Below are positions 1 through 8,611 of a stretch of 46,647 nucleotides of DNA, piece after piece. Under the pieces are notes generated by a model. That model worked only from the letters and a program-made list of their open reading frames with translations, did no database searches and was not told the origin of the DNA. Source of the DNA: Acetobacteraceae bacterium (GTDB lineage: Bacteria; Pseudomonadota; Alphaproteobacteria; Acetobacterales; Acetobacteraceae); assembly GCA_030037665.1 (NCBI GenBank), contig JASHQG010000097.1, positions 1 through 46,647 of the forward strand, given 5' to 3'. Each line of letters opens with the position of its first letter. Positions within the stretch are counted from its first letter, which is position 1. Both the position numbers and the translations under genes were made by a program.

Positions 1-837
1 GCCCGTGTCGCGCGTCGCCTGCAGCAGATCGTAGTAGGTCGTGCGGTGGCGCTTGAAGTAGTGCGAGAGATAGAGGACGGGCTTTTCCAGCACGCCCCCC
101 TCGCAGAGCAGGAAGGCGATCAGAAGCCGCCCGACACGCCCATTGCCGTCGAGGAACGGATGGATGGTCTCGAACTGCGCATGCGCGAGGCCGATCTTGA
201 TCAGGATCGGCAGGTTGCTCTCTCCATGTAGGAATTTTTCCAGATCTCCGAGCGCCTCGGGCACCACGTGGGGCGGGGGCGGCACGAAGGTCGCTTCGTT
301 CAGCGTGCATCCCGTCGGGCCGATCCAGTTCTGCGTTCGACGAAGCTCCCCGGGAGTGAGATGCGAGCCGCGAACGCCATCCAGCAGCTTTTCGTGAATC
401 TCGCGAATGAGCCGCATCGAGACGGGCAGTTCCCGAAGCCGCGCGAGACCGTGGTTCATCGCCGCCACATAGTTGACGACCTCGTCCACGTCCTTCGGCG
501 CATCCGGCGCGTAGAGTTGGGCTTCGGCGGCCAGGAGGTCTTGGAGCGAGCTTTGCGTGCCCTCGATCTGGCTCGACAGCACGGCTTCCTTGCGGACATA
601 CATGAAGACGAACAGGTCAGGGTTCGGCAGGGTGAGGATCGAGCCGTCGAGCCGGCCAAGGGCCAGATTGGCTTCGGAAAGGAACCCTTGGAGTCGGCCT
701 GACAGATCGACCGGAGGCGCTGGCGGGAGCGGCGCCGGGACGAAAGCCCGGTAGCCGGCCGGCTGGCGCTGATATGTTCCTGCGCGGGTCTGGACGCCCT
801 TCGCGCCTTGCGCTTCCTTGGTATTGGTTTCTTGCAT
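1..837 (-). CDS. Fic family protein (class II, N-terminal inhibitory motif), C-terminus runs off the window
   Basis: Hand translation of the minus strand from ATG at 837: [32 protein letters not shown]...[17 protein letters not shown]...[21 protein letters not shown]...; matches the Fic motif HPFxxGNGRxxR and SxxxEG inhibitory motif. Not in the supplied ORF track because it is open at the window edge. Confidence 0.93.
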   Translation of the reverse strand, partial: MQETNTKEAQGAKGVQTRAGTYQRQPAGYRAFVPAPLPPAPPVDLSGRLQGFLSEANLALGRLDGSILTLPNPDLFVFMYVRKEAVLSSQIEGTQSSLQDLLAAEAQLYAPDAPKDVDEVVNYVAAMNHGLARLRELPVSMRLIREIHEKLLDGVRGSHLTPGELRRTQNWIGPTGCTLNEATFVPPPPHVVPEALGDLEKFLHGESNLPILIKIGLAHAQFETIHPFLDGNGRVGRLLIAFLLCEGGVLEKPVLYLSHYFKRHRTTYYDLLQATRDTG

Positions 838-861
838 AGCGACAGCCAGACGCACCAGTAT

Positions 862-916
862 TAAAGCCTGCCTTGCATATAGGCGCCGGCGCGACCCCAT
901 ATGCAAGGCAAACTTT
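862..916. promoter_or_regulatory. Inverted repeat upstream of fic, possible operator
   Basis: tgccttgcatat (869-880) and atatgcaaggca (899-910) are perfect 12-bp reverse complements, with further imperfect symmetry (ttaaag.../...ctttag) outside. Confidence 0.55.
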
Positions 917-1026
917 AGCTGGCTCTCGGCTTCCCGACGACGTCGGCCGTCTGCTCGCCGGGTTCCTCGGGCCGCGGCAAGCCGGTGCTCCTGGCACGAT
1001 ATCTCAGAAAGTCACATGAGCTAACC

Positions 1027-1398
1027 ATGGGTCGCCCATCACTCAAGGGAACCGCCGTGACCGACGCCCAACGCATGCGGCGCTATCGCGCCCTGATCAG
1101 GAGGCGAACGACAACGCCCAAGCCCAGCACAGGCTGCACCACCTCCGGGGCTACCTAGGCCGATCCTGAGGCGATTGCACGGGCACTCGACGACGCCGTG
1201 CGGGAGGACCAGGCGCTCTGGATAAGCGAGGCCATGCGACGGCTGGTAGCGGAATACGGCGCCGACATGCCGGCGCCCAGATTACTGCGGCTGTCGTCGG
1301 CGGACTGTCCTAAGCGCATTTGCCGGACAGAATCCGACGTGAGCGGTCAGTGGCCAGGGCAGCTGGTGCTAGGGTGGCCCGCCGGACGGCTGCTTTGA
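1027..1398 (+). pseudogene. Small ORF MGRPSLKGTAVTDAQRMRRYRALIRRR... interrupted by an in-frame TAG at 1156-1158
   Basis: Same frame continues after the TAG as ADPEAIARALDDAVREDQALWISEAMRRLVAEYG; divergent from fic. Confidence 0.4.
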
Positions 1399-1863
1399 CT
1401 GGGTGTCAGTGGACTTCGATGATGTTGGCAAAGGCGAGATCTGCGCCAGCACGAACTCCACGAAGGTCGATAGCGAGCGATTGTTCTTCCCCTCCGGAGT
1501 CAGCCACAGGTAGTAACCTCTGTGCCGCCCGAGCGGGATTAGGCCGGTTTCCGGAGGCGTGTTCTGAACGGACGCAAGCAGCCACGGCTTCGTGGGATCG
1601 TAGATCTTCAGCAGTCGGTTGATATAGTCCGGCGTCTCGACCTGACCCTCTTGGATCGTCGTCATATCGGGCGAACCAAGCGCCTTCGCCTGAGCCGCTG
1701 TGAGGCAGAACACACAATATGCAGGCTGCCTTCGACTTGGGAGGCGGGGCGCCGCGGTCTGATCGCCGTGGTCGAAGCGGCATCGCCGCCTGATACCGAG
1801 CGCGCCGCCCGCGGCGCACTCAGTGGGCGATCTGGTTCGCGCGCGCTCCCGCCGCAAACGCAT
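1369..1863 (-). CDS. Hypothetical protein, possibly a gene remnant
   Basis: 164-aa ORF; the C-terminal part (VETPDYINRLLKIYDPTKPWLLASVQNTPPETGLIPLGRHRGYYLWLTPEG) reads like real protein, the Arg-rich N-terminal part does not. Confidence 0.3.
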   Translation of the reverse strand: MRLRRERARTRSPTECAAGGALGIRRRCRFDHGDQTAAPRLPSRRQPAYCVFCLTAAQAKALGSPDMTTIQEGQVETPDYINRLLKIYDPTKPWLLASVQNTPPETGLIPLGRHRGYYLWLTPEGKNNRSLSTFVEFVLAQISPLPTSSKSTDTQSKQPSGGPP

Positions 1864-2036
1864 CCGCCACAGTCGTCGCGCCAGGGGATGTGAGGGCCGT
1901 CACGTTTGGGCGTCGATAGCACCTTTTCGGCCTACTTGTCCGCACAATGTCCGCAGACTCCGTCAGATGTCTTGAATTATCAGCGGCGGCGCTGGGGTCG
2001 AAAAACGCTCATTTACTTAATCGAATCATAGACTTG

Positions 2037-2119
2037 TGCCCGCCTAGGGATTCGAACCCTAACGTCCTCACGGACTACGGATTTTAAGTCCGCTGCGTCT
2101 ACCGTTCCGCCAGGCGGGC
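2037..2119 (-). tRNA. tRNA-Leu(UAA)
   Basis: Minus strand GCCCGCCTGGCGGAACGGTAGACGCAGCGGACTTAAAATCCGTAGTCCGTGAGGACGTTAGGGTTCGAATCCCTAGGCGGGC: 7-bp acceptor stem, long variable arm, GGTTCGAATCC T-arm, anticodon TAA; CCA not encoded. Confidence 0.95.
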
Positions 2120-2394
2120 GTGGGCGACCGTTATAGCAGGCGATCGAGTGAGCGAAATCCGTTGGGAATGGGCAAGCGCGCGGCAACGGCAGCGACCGGT
2201 ATGCCTGTTCGCCGAGTCCACTGGCGGTGAACAGGACGGGCTTTATTGCTGCCAGACCTCTTTGCGGGTCGGGACGCATCGTTACCGAAATTGCCGGTCG
2301 CGCTGCGGATCGGGACCTCATCGGCTTGGGCAATCCCAAAACGCGCCAATGTCTCATTGCTTCACGGCAGCCGGTCGACCATCTGCCTGGCAGG

Positions 2395-3312
2395 TCACCG
2401 CGCGCCGCCGGCCAGCCCATCGGCGATATCCAGCGCGCGGCGGATCAGGTTCTCGCTCGCCTCGGGGGTGCGGAACGCGGAGTGCGCCGAGAGTGTGACG
2501 TTCTCCATGCGCGTCAGTGGATGATCGGACGGCAACGGCTCGGTCGCGAATACGTCCAGCGCGGCGTGGCACAGGCGGCCGTCCTGCAGCGCGGCGATCA
2601 TCGCTGCCTCATCCACGATCGCGCCCCGCGCCGTGTTGACGAGGATTGCGCGCGGCCGCATGCGGCCGATGCGCTCCGCATTCAAGAGGCCGCGTGTCTC
2701 GTCGTTCAACAGCAAGTGCACCGACAGCACGTGGCTTTCCGCGAGCAGCGTGTCCATGTCGACAAACATGACGCCAGGCGCGCTCTTGGGCGAGCGATTC
2801 CACGCCAGTACACGCATGCCGGAGCCATGCGCGATGCGTGCCACTTCGGCCGCAATGCCGCCGAAGCCGAGCAAGCCGATGGTCTTGCCGGTTAGTTGCG
2901 GCCCCTCGGTGCGCAGCCAGTTGCCGGCGCGCACGGCGTGGTCCATCCGCGCGACGCCGCGTGCGGCCGCCCACATCAGCGCGACGGCGTGCTCCGCCAC
3001 CGCGGTGTCGCCGTAGCCTTTGATGATGTGCACCGTGATGCCGAGTTCGGCGAGTTCTTCGGGGTGCATGTAGCTGCGCGCGCCCGTGCCGAGGAAAATG
3101 ATATGTTTCAGGCCGGCGCAGCGACGCATGACGTCGGTGGGCATCTGGCTGTGGTCGTCGAGCACGAAATCGTACCCGGCCAGCAGGCCCGGCAGTTCAT
3201 CCGGCCGTACCGTATCCTGCTGACGAACGGTCACCGGCGGGTCTGTGGGGCGTACGACCCTTTGGAACACATCGGCCAGATCATCGACGGCGTCGAGAAA
3301 CACACCTCTCAT
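2395..3312 (-). CDS. D-2-hydroxyacid dehydrogenase (NAD-binding)
   Basis: GKTIGLLGFGGIAAEVARIAHGSGMRVLAWNRS Rossmann motif, LLNDETRGLLNAERIGRMRPRAILVNTARGAIVDEAAM, and HPLTRMENVTLSAHSAFRTPEA. Confidence 0.9.
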   Translation of the reverse strand: MRGVFLDAVDDLADVFQRVVRPTDPPVTVRQQDTVRPDELPGLLAGYDFVLDDHSQMPTDVMRRCAGLKHIIFLGTGARSYMHPEELAELGITVHIIKGYGDTAVAEHAVALMWAAARGVARMDHAVRAGNWLRTEGPQLTGKTIGLLGFGGIAAEVARIAHGSGMRVLAWNRSPKSAPGVMFVDMDTLLAESHVLSVHLLLNDETRGLLNAERIGRMRPRAILVNTARGAIVDEAAMIAALQDGRLCHAALDVFATEPLPSDHPLTRMENVTLSAHSAFRTPEASENLIRRALDIADGLAGGAR

Positions 3313-3432
3313 ACGCGTCCTCCACACAGCGAGCGGAGGGCTCCGCGGCGCTCGTCACGCGTGGCTCGGCGCGGCAGCAGTCCCCGACCAGAGATTGCAG
3401 CGCCGCTACGCGCGCGGCAATGATGACAGAGG

Positions 3433-4056
3433 CTATGTGCCGCGCTTGGCAGGTCCGATCGGACGCGCGGTGTCGCGGGCGGTCCATACCCGGGCGCGCG
3501 CGCTCGGGGGTGCCATGTTGGGAATGGCACGCGGTGCGATCGGCGCAACGACCGGGCTGGCCGGCGCCTGCATGCTCACCGCGCCGCAGCCGTTGCCACT
3601 GCGCGCCACATGTACCTGCGGCTTGCCGCCATTCGCCGGGTAGTCGTAGGTGATCGCCTCACTGCACACACGGTGGCCCGAATTGATGGATGTGAGGAAG
3701 ACGCCTGTCCCGGCGCCCGGCTGCGGCATGCCACGCATCGCCGCCTCAAAGACCTGCTGCGGGTCAGGCATCGGCGTGGCGAACATCGCGTTCATGTCGG
3801 CGATCATCCGCTGCATCATCGCATCCTGCTGCGCGATGATGCTGGCAATGGGGAAGCCCATCGGTGCCGATGTCACGTAAGCCGGCGCGGCGGTCGTCGC
3901 CAGGCGGGGCAGCACGACCACCGTCGCACCAGCCGGGACGTAGACGTAATGGCCGCCGGTCGGCGGCGGGGCTGCGCTGGCGCTCTTGCCTGCACAGAGG
4001 AAGAGGAACGGGAGTGCCAGGATGACACCCAGAATGGCCCGTTGGCCCTTGTGCAT
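3433..4056 (-). CDS. Exported hypothetical protein
   Basis: MHKGQRAILGVILALPFLFLCAGKSASAAPP signal peptide; Pro/Ala-rich mature region. Confidence 0.6.
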   Translation of the reverse strand: MHKGQRAILGVILALPFLFLCAGKSASAAPPPTGGHYVYVPAGATVVVLPRLATTAAPAYVTSAPMGFPIASIIAQQDAMMQRMIADMNAMFATPMPDPQQVFEAAMRGMPQPGAGTGVFLTSINSGHRVCSEAITYDYPANGGKPQVHVARSGNGCGAVSMQAPASPVVAPIAPRAIPNMAPPSARARVWTARDTARPIGPAKRGT

Positions 4057-4219
4057 CGTGCTTCCTCCAATCTTCGTCCACGTCAAAGTATCGGCAGTGT
4101 TCCGCGGGCGGCTTTGCGTGGCGTCTGCCTCGCGATGAATTTTTGGTCATGTCCGGCGCGTGACGCTCCCGGCCGCGGGGAGTAAAGCGGCCTCCGACCA
4201 GACAGCCAGACAGGAGGAA

Positions 4220-5413
4220 ATGACCATGACCACCGTCAACGCAAATATTGCCTCCCCGCGGATGCTGCTGGTCGGCGGTGGCAGCGTGCGGCAGATCGCC
4301 GACGTGCTGAGCCGGTTCGATCTGTCCCGACCGCTGGTGGTGAGCGACCCGGTGATGGTCTCCACGGGCCTCATTCAACGCGTGGTGGAACCGTTGACCG
4401 CAGCGGGCATGGCGCCGAGCGTGTTTGCAGACACCGTGTCCGACCCCACCGACATGGTGATCGAGGCCGGCGTCAAGGTCTTCGGTCAGGGCCATTACGA
4501 CTGCCTGGTCGGGTTCGGCGGCGGCTCACCAATCGACACCGCGAAGGGCATGGCCATCCTGGCCGCGGGTGGGGGAAAGATGCGCAACTACAAAGCACCG
4601 GTCGCCGCCGACAAAGGCGCGGTACCGATCATCGCCATCCCGACCACGGCGGGCACTGGCAGCGAGTGCACGCGGTTCACCGTCATCACCGATACCGAGC
4701 ATGACGAGAAGATGCTGATCGCCGGTTTCGGCGCTCTGCCGCTGGCAGCGGTCGTCGATTACGAACTGACGTACACCGTTCCGGCGCGCACCACCGCCGA
4801 TACGGGCATCGACAGTTTCACACATGCACTGGAAGCGTTCGTCTCGAAGCGTGCCAATCCATTCAGCGACGCGCTTGCTCTGTCTGCGATGGAACTGATC
4901 GGCCGGCACATCCGCACCGCCTATGCCGAACCGCGCAACGCGGGCGCTCGCGAGGGCATGATGTTGGGTGCAACCCAGGCGGGGCTGGCGTTCTCCAACT
5001 CGTCAGTCGCGCTTGTTCACGGCATGTCGCGGCCGATCGGCGCGCATTTTCACGTGCCGCATGGGTTGTCGAACGCGATGCTGTTGCCGGCGGTGACGCG
5101 CTATTCCGTTGCCGGCGCCGAGGCGCGCTATGCCGAGGCGGCGCGCCGGGTCGGCTTCGCCGCGGCGGGCGATAGAGACGCTGCGGCAGCGGCGAAGCTG
5201 ATCACCGGGCTGCAGACGTGGAACAAGGAACTGTCAGTGCCCACGCCGGCTGATTACGGGATCAAGGAAGCGGACTGGAACACCAAGATGGCGCTGATGG
5301 CGGAGCAGGCGCTGGCGTCGGGCAGCCCGGGCAACAATCCGCGCGTCCCGGATGCAGGGCAGATTGTGGCCCTCTACCGGGAAGTGTGGACCGGCGCGGC
5401 AACGAATGCGTGA
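4220..5413 (+). CDS. Iron-containing alcohol dehydrogenase
   Basis: LVGFGGGSPIDTAKGMAILA, IPTTAGTGSECTRFTVIT, VHGMSRPIGAHFHVPHGLSNAMLLP metal-binding region; SD-like aggagg before ATG 4220. Confidence 0.92.
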   Translation: MTMTTVNANIASPRMLLVGGGSVRQIADVLSRFDLSRPLVVSDPVMVSTGLIQRVVEPLTAAGMAPSVFADTVSDPTDMVIEAGVKVFGQGHYDCLVGFGGGSPIDTAKGMAILAAGGGKMRNYKAPVAADKGAVPIIAIPTTAGTGSECTRFTVITDTEHDEKMLIAGFGALPLAAVVDYELTYTVPARTTADTGIDSFTHALEAFVSKRANPFSDALALSAMELIGRHIRTAYAEPRNAGAREGMMLGATQAGLAFSNSSVALVHGMSRPIGAHFHVPHGLSNAMLLPAVTRYSVAGAEARYAEAARRVGFAAAGDRDAAAAAKLITGLQTWNKELSVPTPADYGIKEADWNTKMALMAEQALASGSPGNNPRVPDAGQIVALYREVWTGAATNA

Positions 5414-5535
5414 TGGCGATCGCGCTCTGCCATGACGGAGTGCGGTCGTGTGGCCCGCGTCCAGGAATGTCGGTCGCTACCTGCCCAACAGCTGCCCCTC
5501 GGTGACGGGGAGGCTCCGGCAGCCGCGGTTCATCG

Positions 5536-5941
5536 GTTATGAACCGCCACGGCCTCGATCTCGATCATGAAGTCCGGTCTCGCCAGGCGCGTGACGCCGG
5601 CCGTCGTGCTGGTCGGCATCGCGACGCCGAACTAGCGTATGCCCGCGTCGGTGCTTTTCCGGGACCCGCCGAAACCGGTGGCATACGCGTTTGGTCTGCA
5701 GGGCACCTGCCCGTGTTACGCCCGCCGCCTCGAGGCATCGGTCGAAATTCTCAAGTTGTGCTCCATGAGCGCACGCATCTCGCCGATACCGACACAGCGG
5801 CCGTCGATGTCACGAGTGAACTGGCCGGCAAGGAATACGATCCTGCCGGTGCCACTGAGCGTTACGCCATGCGAATACGATGGCGCCCGGCCGGCATACG
5901 CACATTCATGCCTTCGGGCTGAAGCCGATCGACTTTGATAG
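5536..5941 (-). pseudogene. RidA/YjgF family pseudogene (multiple frameshifts)
   Basis: Minus-strand pieces in different frames: VTIKVDRLQPEGMNVRMPAG / YSHGVTLSGTGRIVFLAGQFTRDIDGRCVGIGEMRALMEHN / LENFDRCLEAAGVTRA / STDAGIR...FGVAMPTSTTAGVTRLARPDFMIEIEAVAVHNR, collinear with the RidA fold. Confidence 0.75.
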
Positions 5942-6226
5942 TCACGTTCTTCCTTCCAGTCTCTGAAACGCCCCGTCCCGCTTGCGTTGCAAGGCGTGCG
6001 GAGCCGAAGCGCTCGCCCGCGGGAGCTCGCTTCGCCGCCGTGCGCCCCGCTAGGTGGAAGAACTTCTCCGACCGCCCACCGGAAACCTGCAACGAAGAGG
6101 TCTCTCATCCCGGGCGGGTGGGGTGACGGGCTGGCGGGGAACGCACACCACCGCCTCTGGCATTTGCCACTCCCGTCGTTACGCCGCACCATACCCAGGC
6201 CGCCACCTGGGAGGGGTCCGCCAACG

Positions 6227-7399
6227 ATGATCGCGCAGGAAGCCCGCAACTTCCGTCTGATCGGCCACGATCGATCCGCGGGCTGGGGCGGCGGCAGTCT
6301 GGTCGAAGTGCGGAACGGCCATGCCTATGTCGGCGCGATCGGCGGATCATCGTATGACGGCATCGAGGGCTTCACCGTCCACGATGTCACCGATCCGCGC
6401 AGACCACGCAAAGTCTGGGAATTCCGCGCCCCACCGGGTGTGCACATGCACAAGCTGCGTTACGTGCATGAAAATCTGCTCTATGTGAATTCGGAACGCC
6501 TGCCCGGCGATGCCGGCGCCAATGCGCGAGGCGGCTTCTACATCTTCGATATCTCCATTCCGCACGAGCCGCGGCAGGTCGGCTTCGTCGACATGCCTGG
6601 CAGCGGCCCACATCGCTTCGGCGTCGATAATCAACGACACCTGGCATTCTTCCCCTCCGACGCGCCCGGCTGGAAGAGACGCGTGATCTGGACGATGGAC
6701 ATCAGCAATCCGCTGGACCCGCGCGTGGTCGGCATCTGGGGCCTGCCGTGGCAGAAGGATCCCGACGCGGAACCGGCGAACGATCCGCACCCGAACGAGC
6801 GTGCCGTCACCTTCCACGGCCCGCCGATGATTCGCCACAACCGCATGTTTGCCGCGTTCTGGGGTGGTGGCGTCGCGGTGATCGACTGCTCCAACATCGG
6901 CGACATGAAGCTGCTCGGTCATGTCTGCTGGTCGCCGCCATTTGTCGGCTGTACCCATACAGCGTGGCCGATTGGTAATCGGCCATACCTCGTCGTGACC
7001 GACGAAGCGCGCGGGCGGCAGAACTATTGGGACAGCCAGTTCATGTGGGTCGTCGATATCCGCGACGAGACCAATCCCACGCCTGTCGCCACCTGGTTCC
7101 CCGAGCGCGAGAAATACTTCAACCGCGGCGGCCGGTTCGGCGCGCATAACATCCTGGAGAATGTGACCGACGAAGGCCCATGGTCCAATACGGTGTTCAT
7201 CACGTACTTCAACGCCGGTCTCCGCGCAGTCGATGTATCCGATCCATTGCGCCCGAAGGAGAAAGGCTGCTTCGTGCCGGCGCAGAGCGACAGCGAGCGT
7301 CCCGTGCAATCAAACGACATCGGCTGTGATGCGGATGGGCGGTTGTATCTGATCGACCGCTGGGGGAAGGGGATGCATATCCTGGAGTACACCGGCTGA
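6227..7399 (+). CDS. LVIVD repeat-containing beta-propeller protein
   Basis: Repeats such as GFTVHDVTDPRRPRKVWEF, GFYIFDISIPHEPRQVGFVDM, IWTMDISNPLDPRVVGIWG, LRAVDVSDPLRPKEKGCF. Confidence 0.8.
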   Translation: MIAQEARNFRLIGHDRSAGWGGGSLVEVRNGHAYVGAIGGSSYDGIEGFTVHDVTDPRRPRKVWEFRAPPGVHMHKLRYVHENLLYVNSERLPGDAGANARGGFYIFDISIPHEPRQVGFVDMPGSGPHRFGVDNQRHLAFFPSDAPGWKRRVIWTMDISNPLDPRVVGIWGLPWQKDPDAEPANDPHPNERAVTFHGPPMIRHNRMFAAFWGGGVAVIDCSNIGDMKLLGHVCWSPPFVGCTHTAWPIGNRPYLVVTDEARGRQNYWDSQFMWVVDIRDETNPTPVATWFPEREKYFNRGGRFGAHNILENVTDEGPWSNTVFITYFNAGLRAVDVSDPLRPKEKGCFVPAQSDSERPVQSNDIGCDADGRLYLIDRWGKGMHILEYTG

Positions 7400-7659
7400 T
7401 GTGTATGTTCTGCTACTATCCGGAGCAACCTCAGGCGGGCATCAGTCCGGCGTTGGCTGTTCGTGCGCGTCGCATCGAGGCAGCGCAGGCAGGGGAACGC
7501 GCGCCGGACAAAGCCTGGGAAATCTTTCTCGGCAGAGAGTCGGGCCCGGTCGCGTGGCGACACACTGCGCGCATTCTAGCGGCGCTGGAGGAAGCGTCGA
7601 ATTCGCCATCCGCCCGGCTGCGCTGTGACGCGGTCACCGCGCCGGCAGCGCCGGTGTAG
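7399..7659 (+). CDS. Hypothetical small protein
   Basis: 86-aa ORF whose ATG overlaps the stop of the upstream gene (TGATG). Confidence 0.3.
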   Translation: MCMFCYYPEQPQAGISPALAVRARRIEAAQAGERAPDKAWEIFLGRESGPVAWRHTARILAALEEASNSPSARLRCDAVTAPAAPV

Positions 7660-7690
7660 GCTCGGGCGAATGTCAAGCGGGAGATGAGCG

Positions 7691-8104
7691 ATGGCAAGTG
7701 CACTGGAGGAAAAGGACGCGATCCGCGAGGTCCTGGGAAGCTATTGCTTTTACCTCGACAGCGGCGATTTCGAAGCAATGGCCGCGCTTTTCGCCGAGGA
7801 CGGCACGTGGCACACCGATTTCGGCAAGGGCACCGGCCACGCGGGAATCGTGGAACATGCGCGGAGCCTCCGGAAAGGCAGTGCACCGCAACCGCGCGGC
7901 GTGCACCTTACCACCAATATCGTCATCGAACTGAACGGTGACCACGCCACCGTTCGTTCGAACTGGATCGTGGCGCAGAACACCGATGCGGGGCCAAGGG
8001 TCAGCTCGGCCGGTGGCTATGCGGATGATATGGTGAAACGGGACGGGCGCTGGCTGTTCCAGCTACGCAGGATCGACCGCTTCGTCGCAGAGGGAAAATT
8101 CTAA
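7691..8104 (+). CDS. SnoaL-like / NTF2-fold nuclear transport factor 2 family protein
   Basis: EEKDAIREVLGSYCFYLDSGDFEAMAALFAEDGTWHTDFGKGTGHAGIVEHARSL...LTTNIVIELNGDHATVRSNWIV. Confidence 0.85.
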   Translation: MASALEEKDAIREVLGSYCFYLDSGDFEAMAALFAEDGTWHTDFGKGTGHAGIVEHARSLRKGSAPQPRGVHLTTNIVIELNGDHATVRSNWIVAQNTDAGPRVSSAGGYADDMVKRDGRWLFQLRRIDRFVAEGKF

Positions 8105-8117
8105 GTGGCCGGAAAGC

Positions 8118-8454
8118 TCATGAGGAATTACTGAGCGGACGCACCATGAGTCGCACCGATGCCCAGCGAAGAAGCGCCAGGGCATTGTGCGCCAAGCATT
8201 CGAAATCCTTTGCGAGCCGGAGGCAACGGCCGGGCCGGGCGAATTTCTCCTTCACAGCACGGCGCCGTGGCAGCACGTTGAACCCACGGTCGGACCGGTT
8301 GACGTTCTCGGCGTTCAGTCGCGGCCTGACCGGCTTTGCTCGATCGCGGAACCTCGCGAATCGGTGCGAAGCCTGGCATCAGGTCAAGCCAACGGCTTCA
8401 CGGTCAAAATGCCAATCGACTCCGAAGACTCGTGAACTTCAGGGCCAGACACTG
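8118..8454 (-). mobile_element. IS5-family remnant (transposase C-terminus plus terminal region, internally deleted)
   Basis: Minus strand ending at 8118: GFNVLPRRRAVKEKFARPGRCLRLAKDFECLAHNALALLRWASVRLMVRPLSNSS*, the typical IS5-family C-terminus; 8357-8454 matches 10881-10978 at about 78/98 positions by hand alignment. Confidence 0.75.
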
Positions 8455-8611
8455 CGGCCTTCAGCGCGAGAGAATGCAGGGATATCCTGCACAATGCTGG
8501 TTGTGGTCAAACATCGCCGGGGCCCGCTCTCGCCGTTGCATGCCGGTTGCAGGAAGCGAGGGTGAAGCCCAATGTGGGCCCGCCCAATCGGTCCGACTAA
8601 GGAGACGGCAA

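Noticed and set aside
2037-2119. Direct repeat of the tRNA-Leu 3' end marking an island end inside the window
   Set aside because: No convincing second copy was seen by eye; the island idea is kept only as a low-strength inference.
6347-7309. 320-aa minus-strand ORF
   Set aside because: Antisense shadow of the LVIVD-repeat gene.
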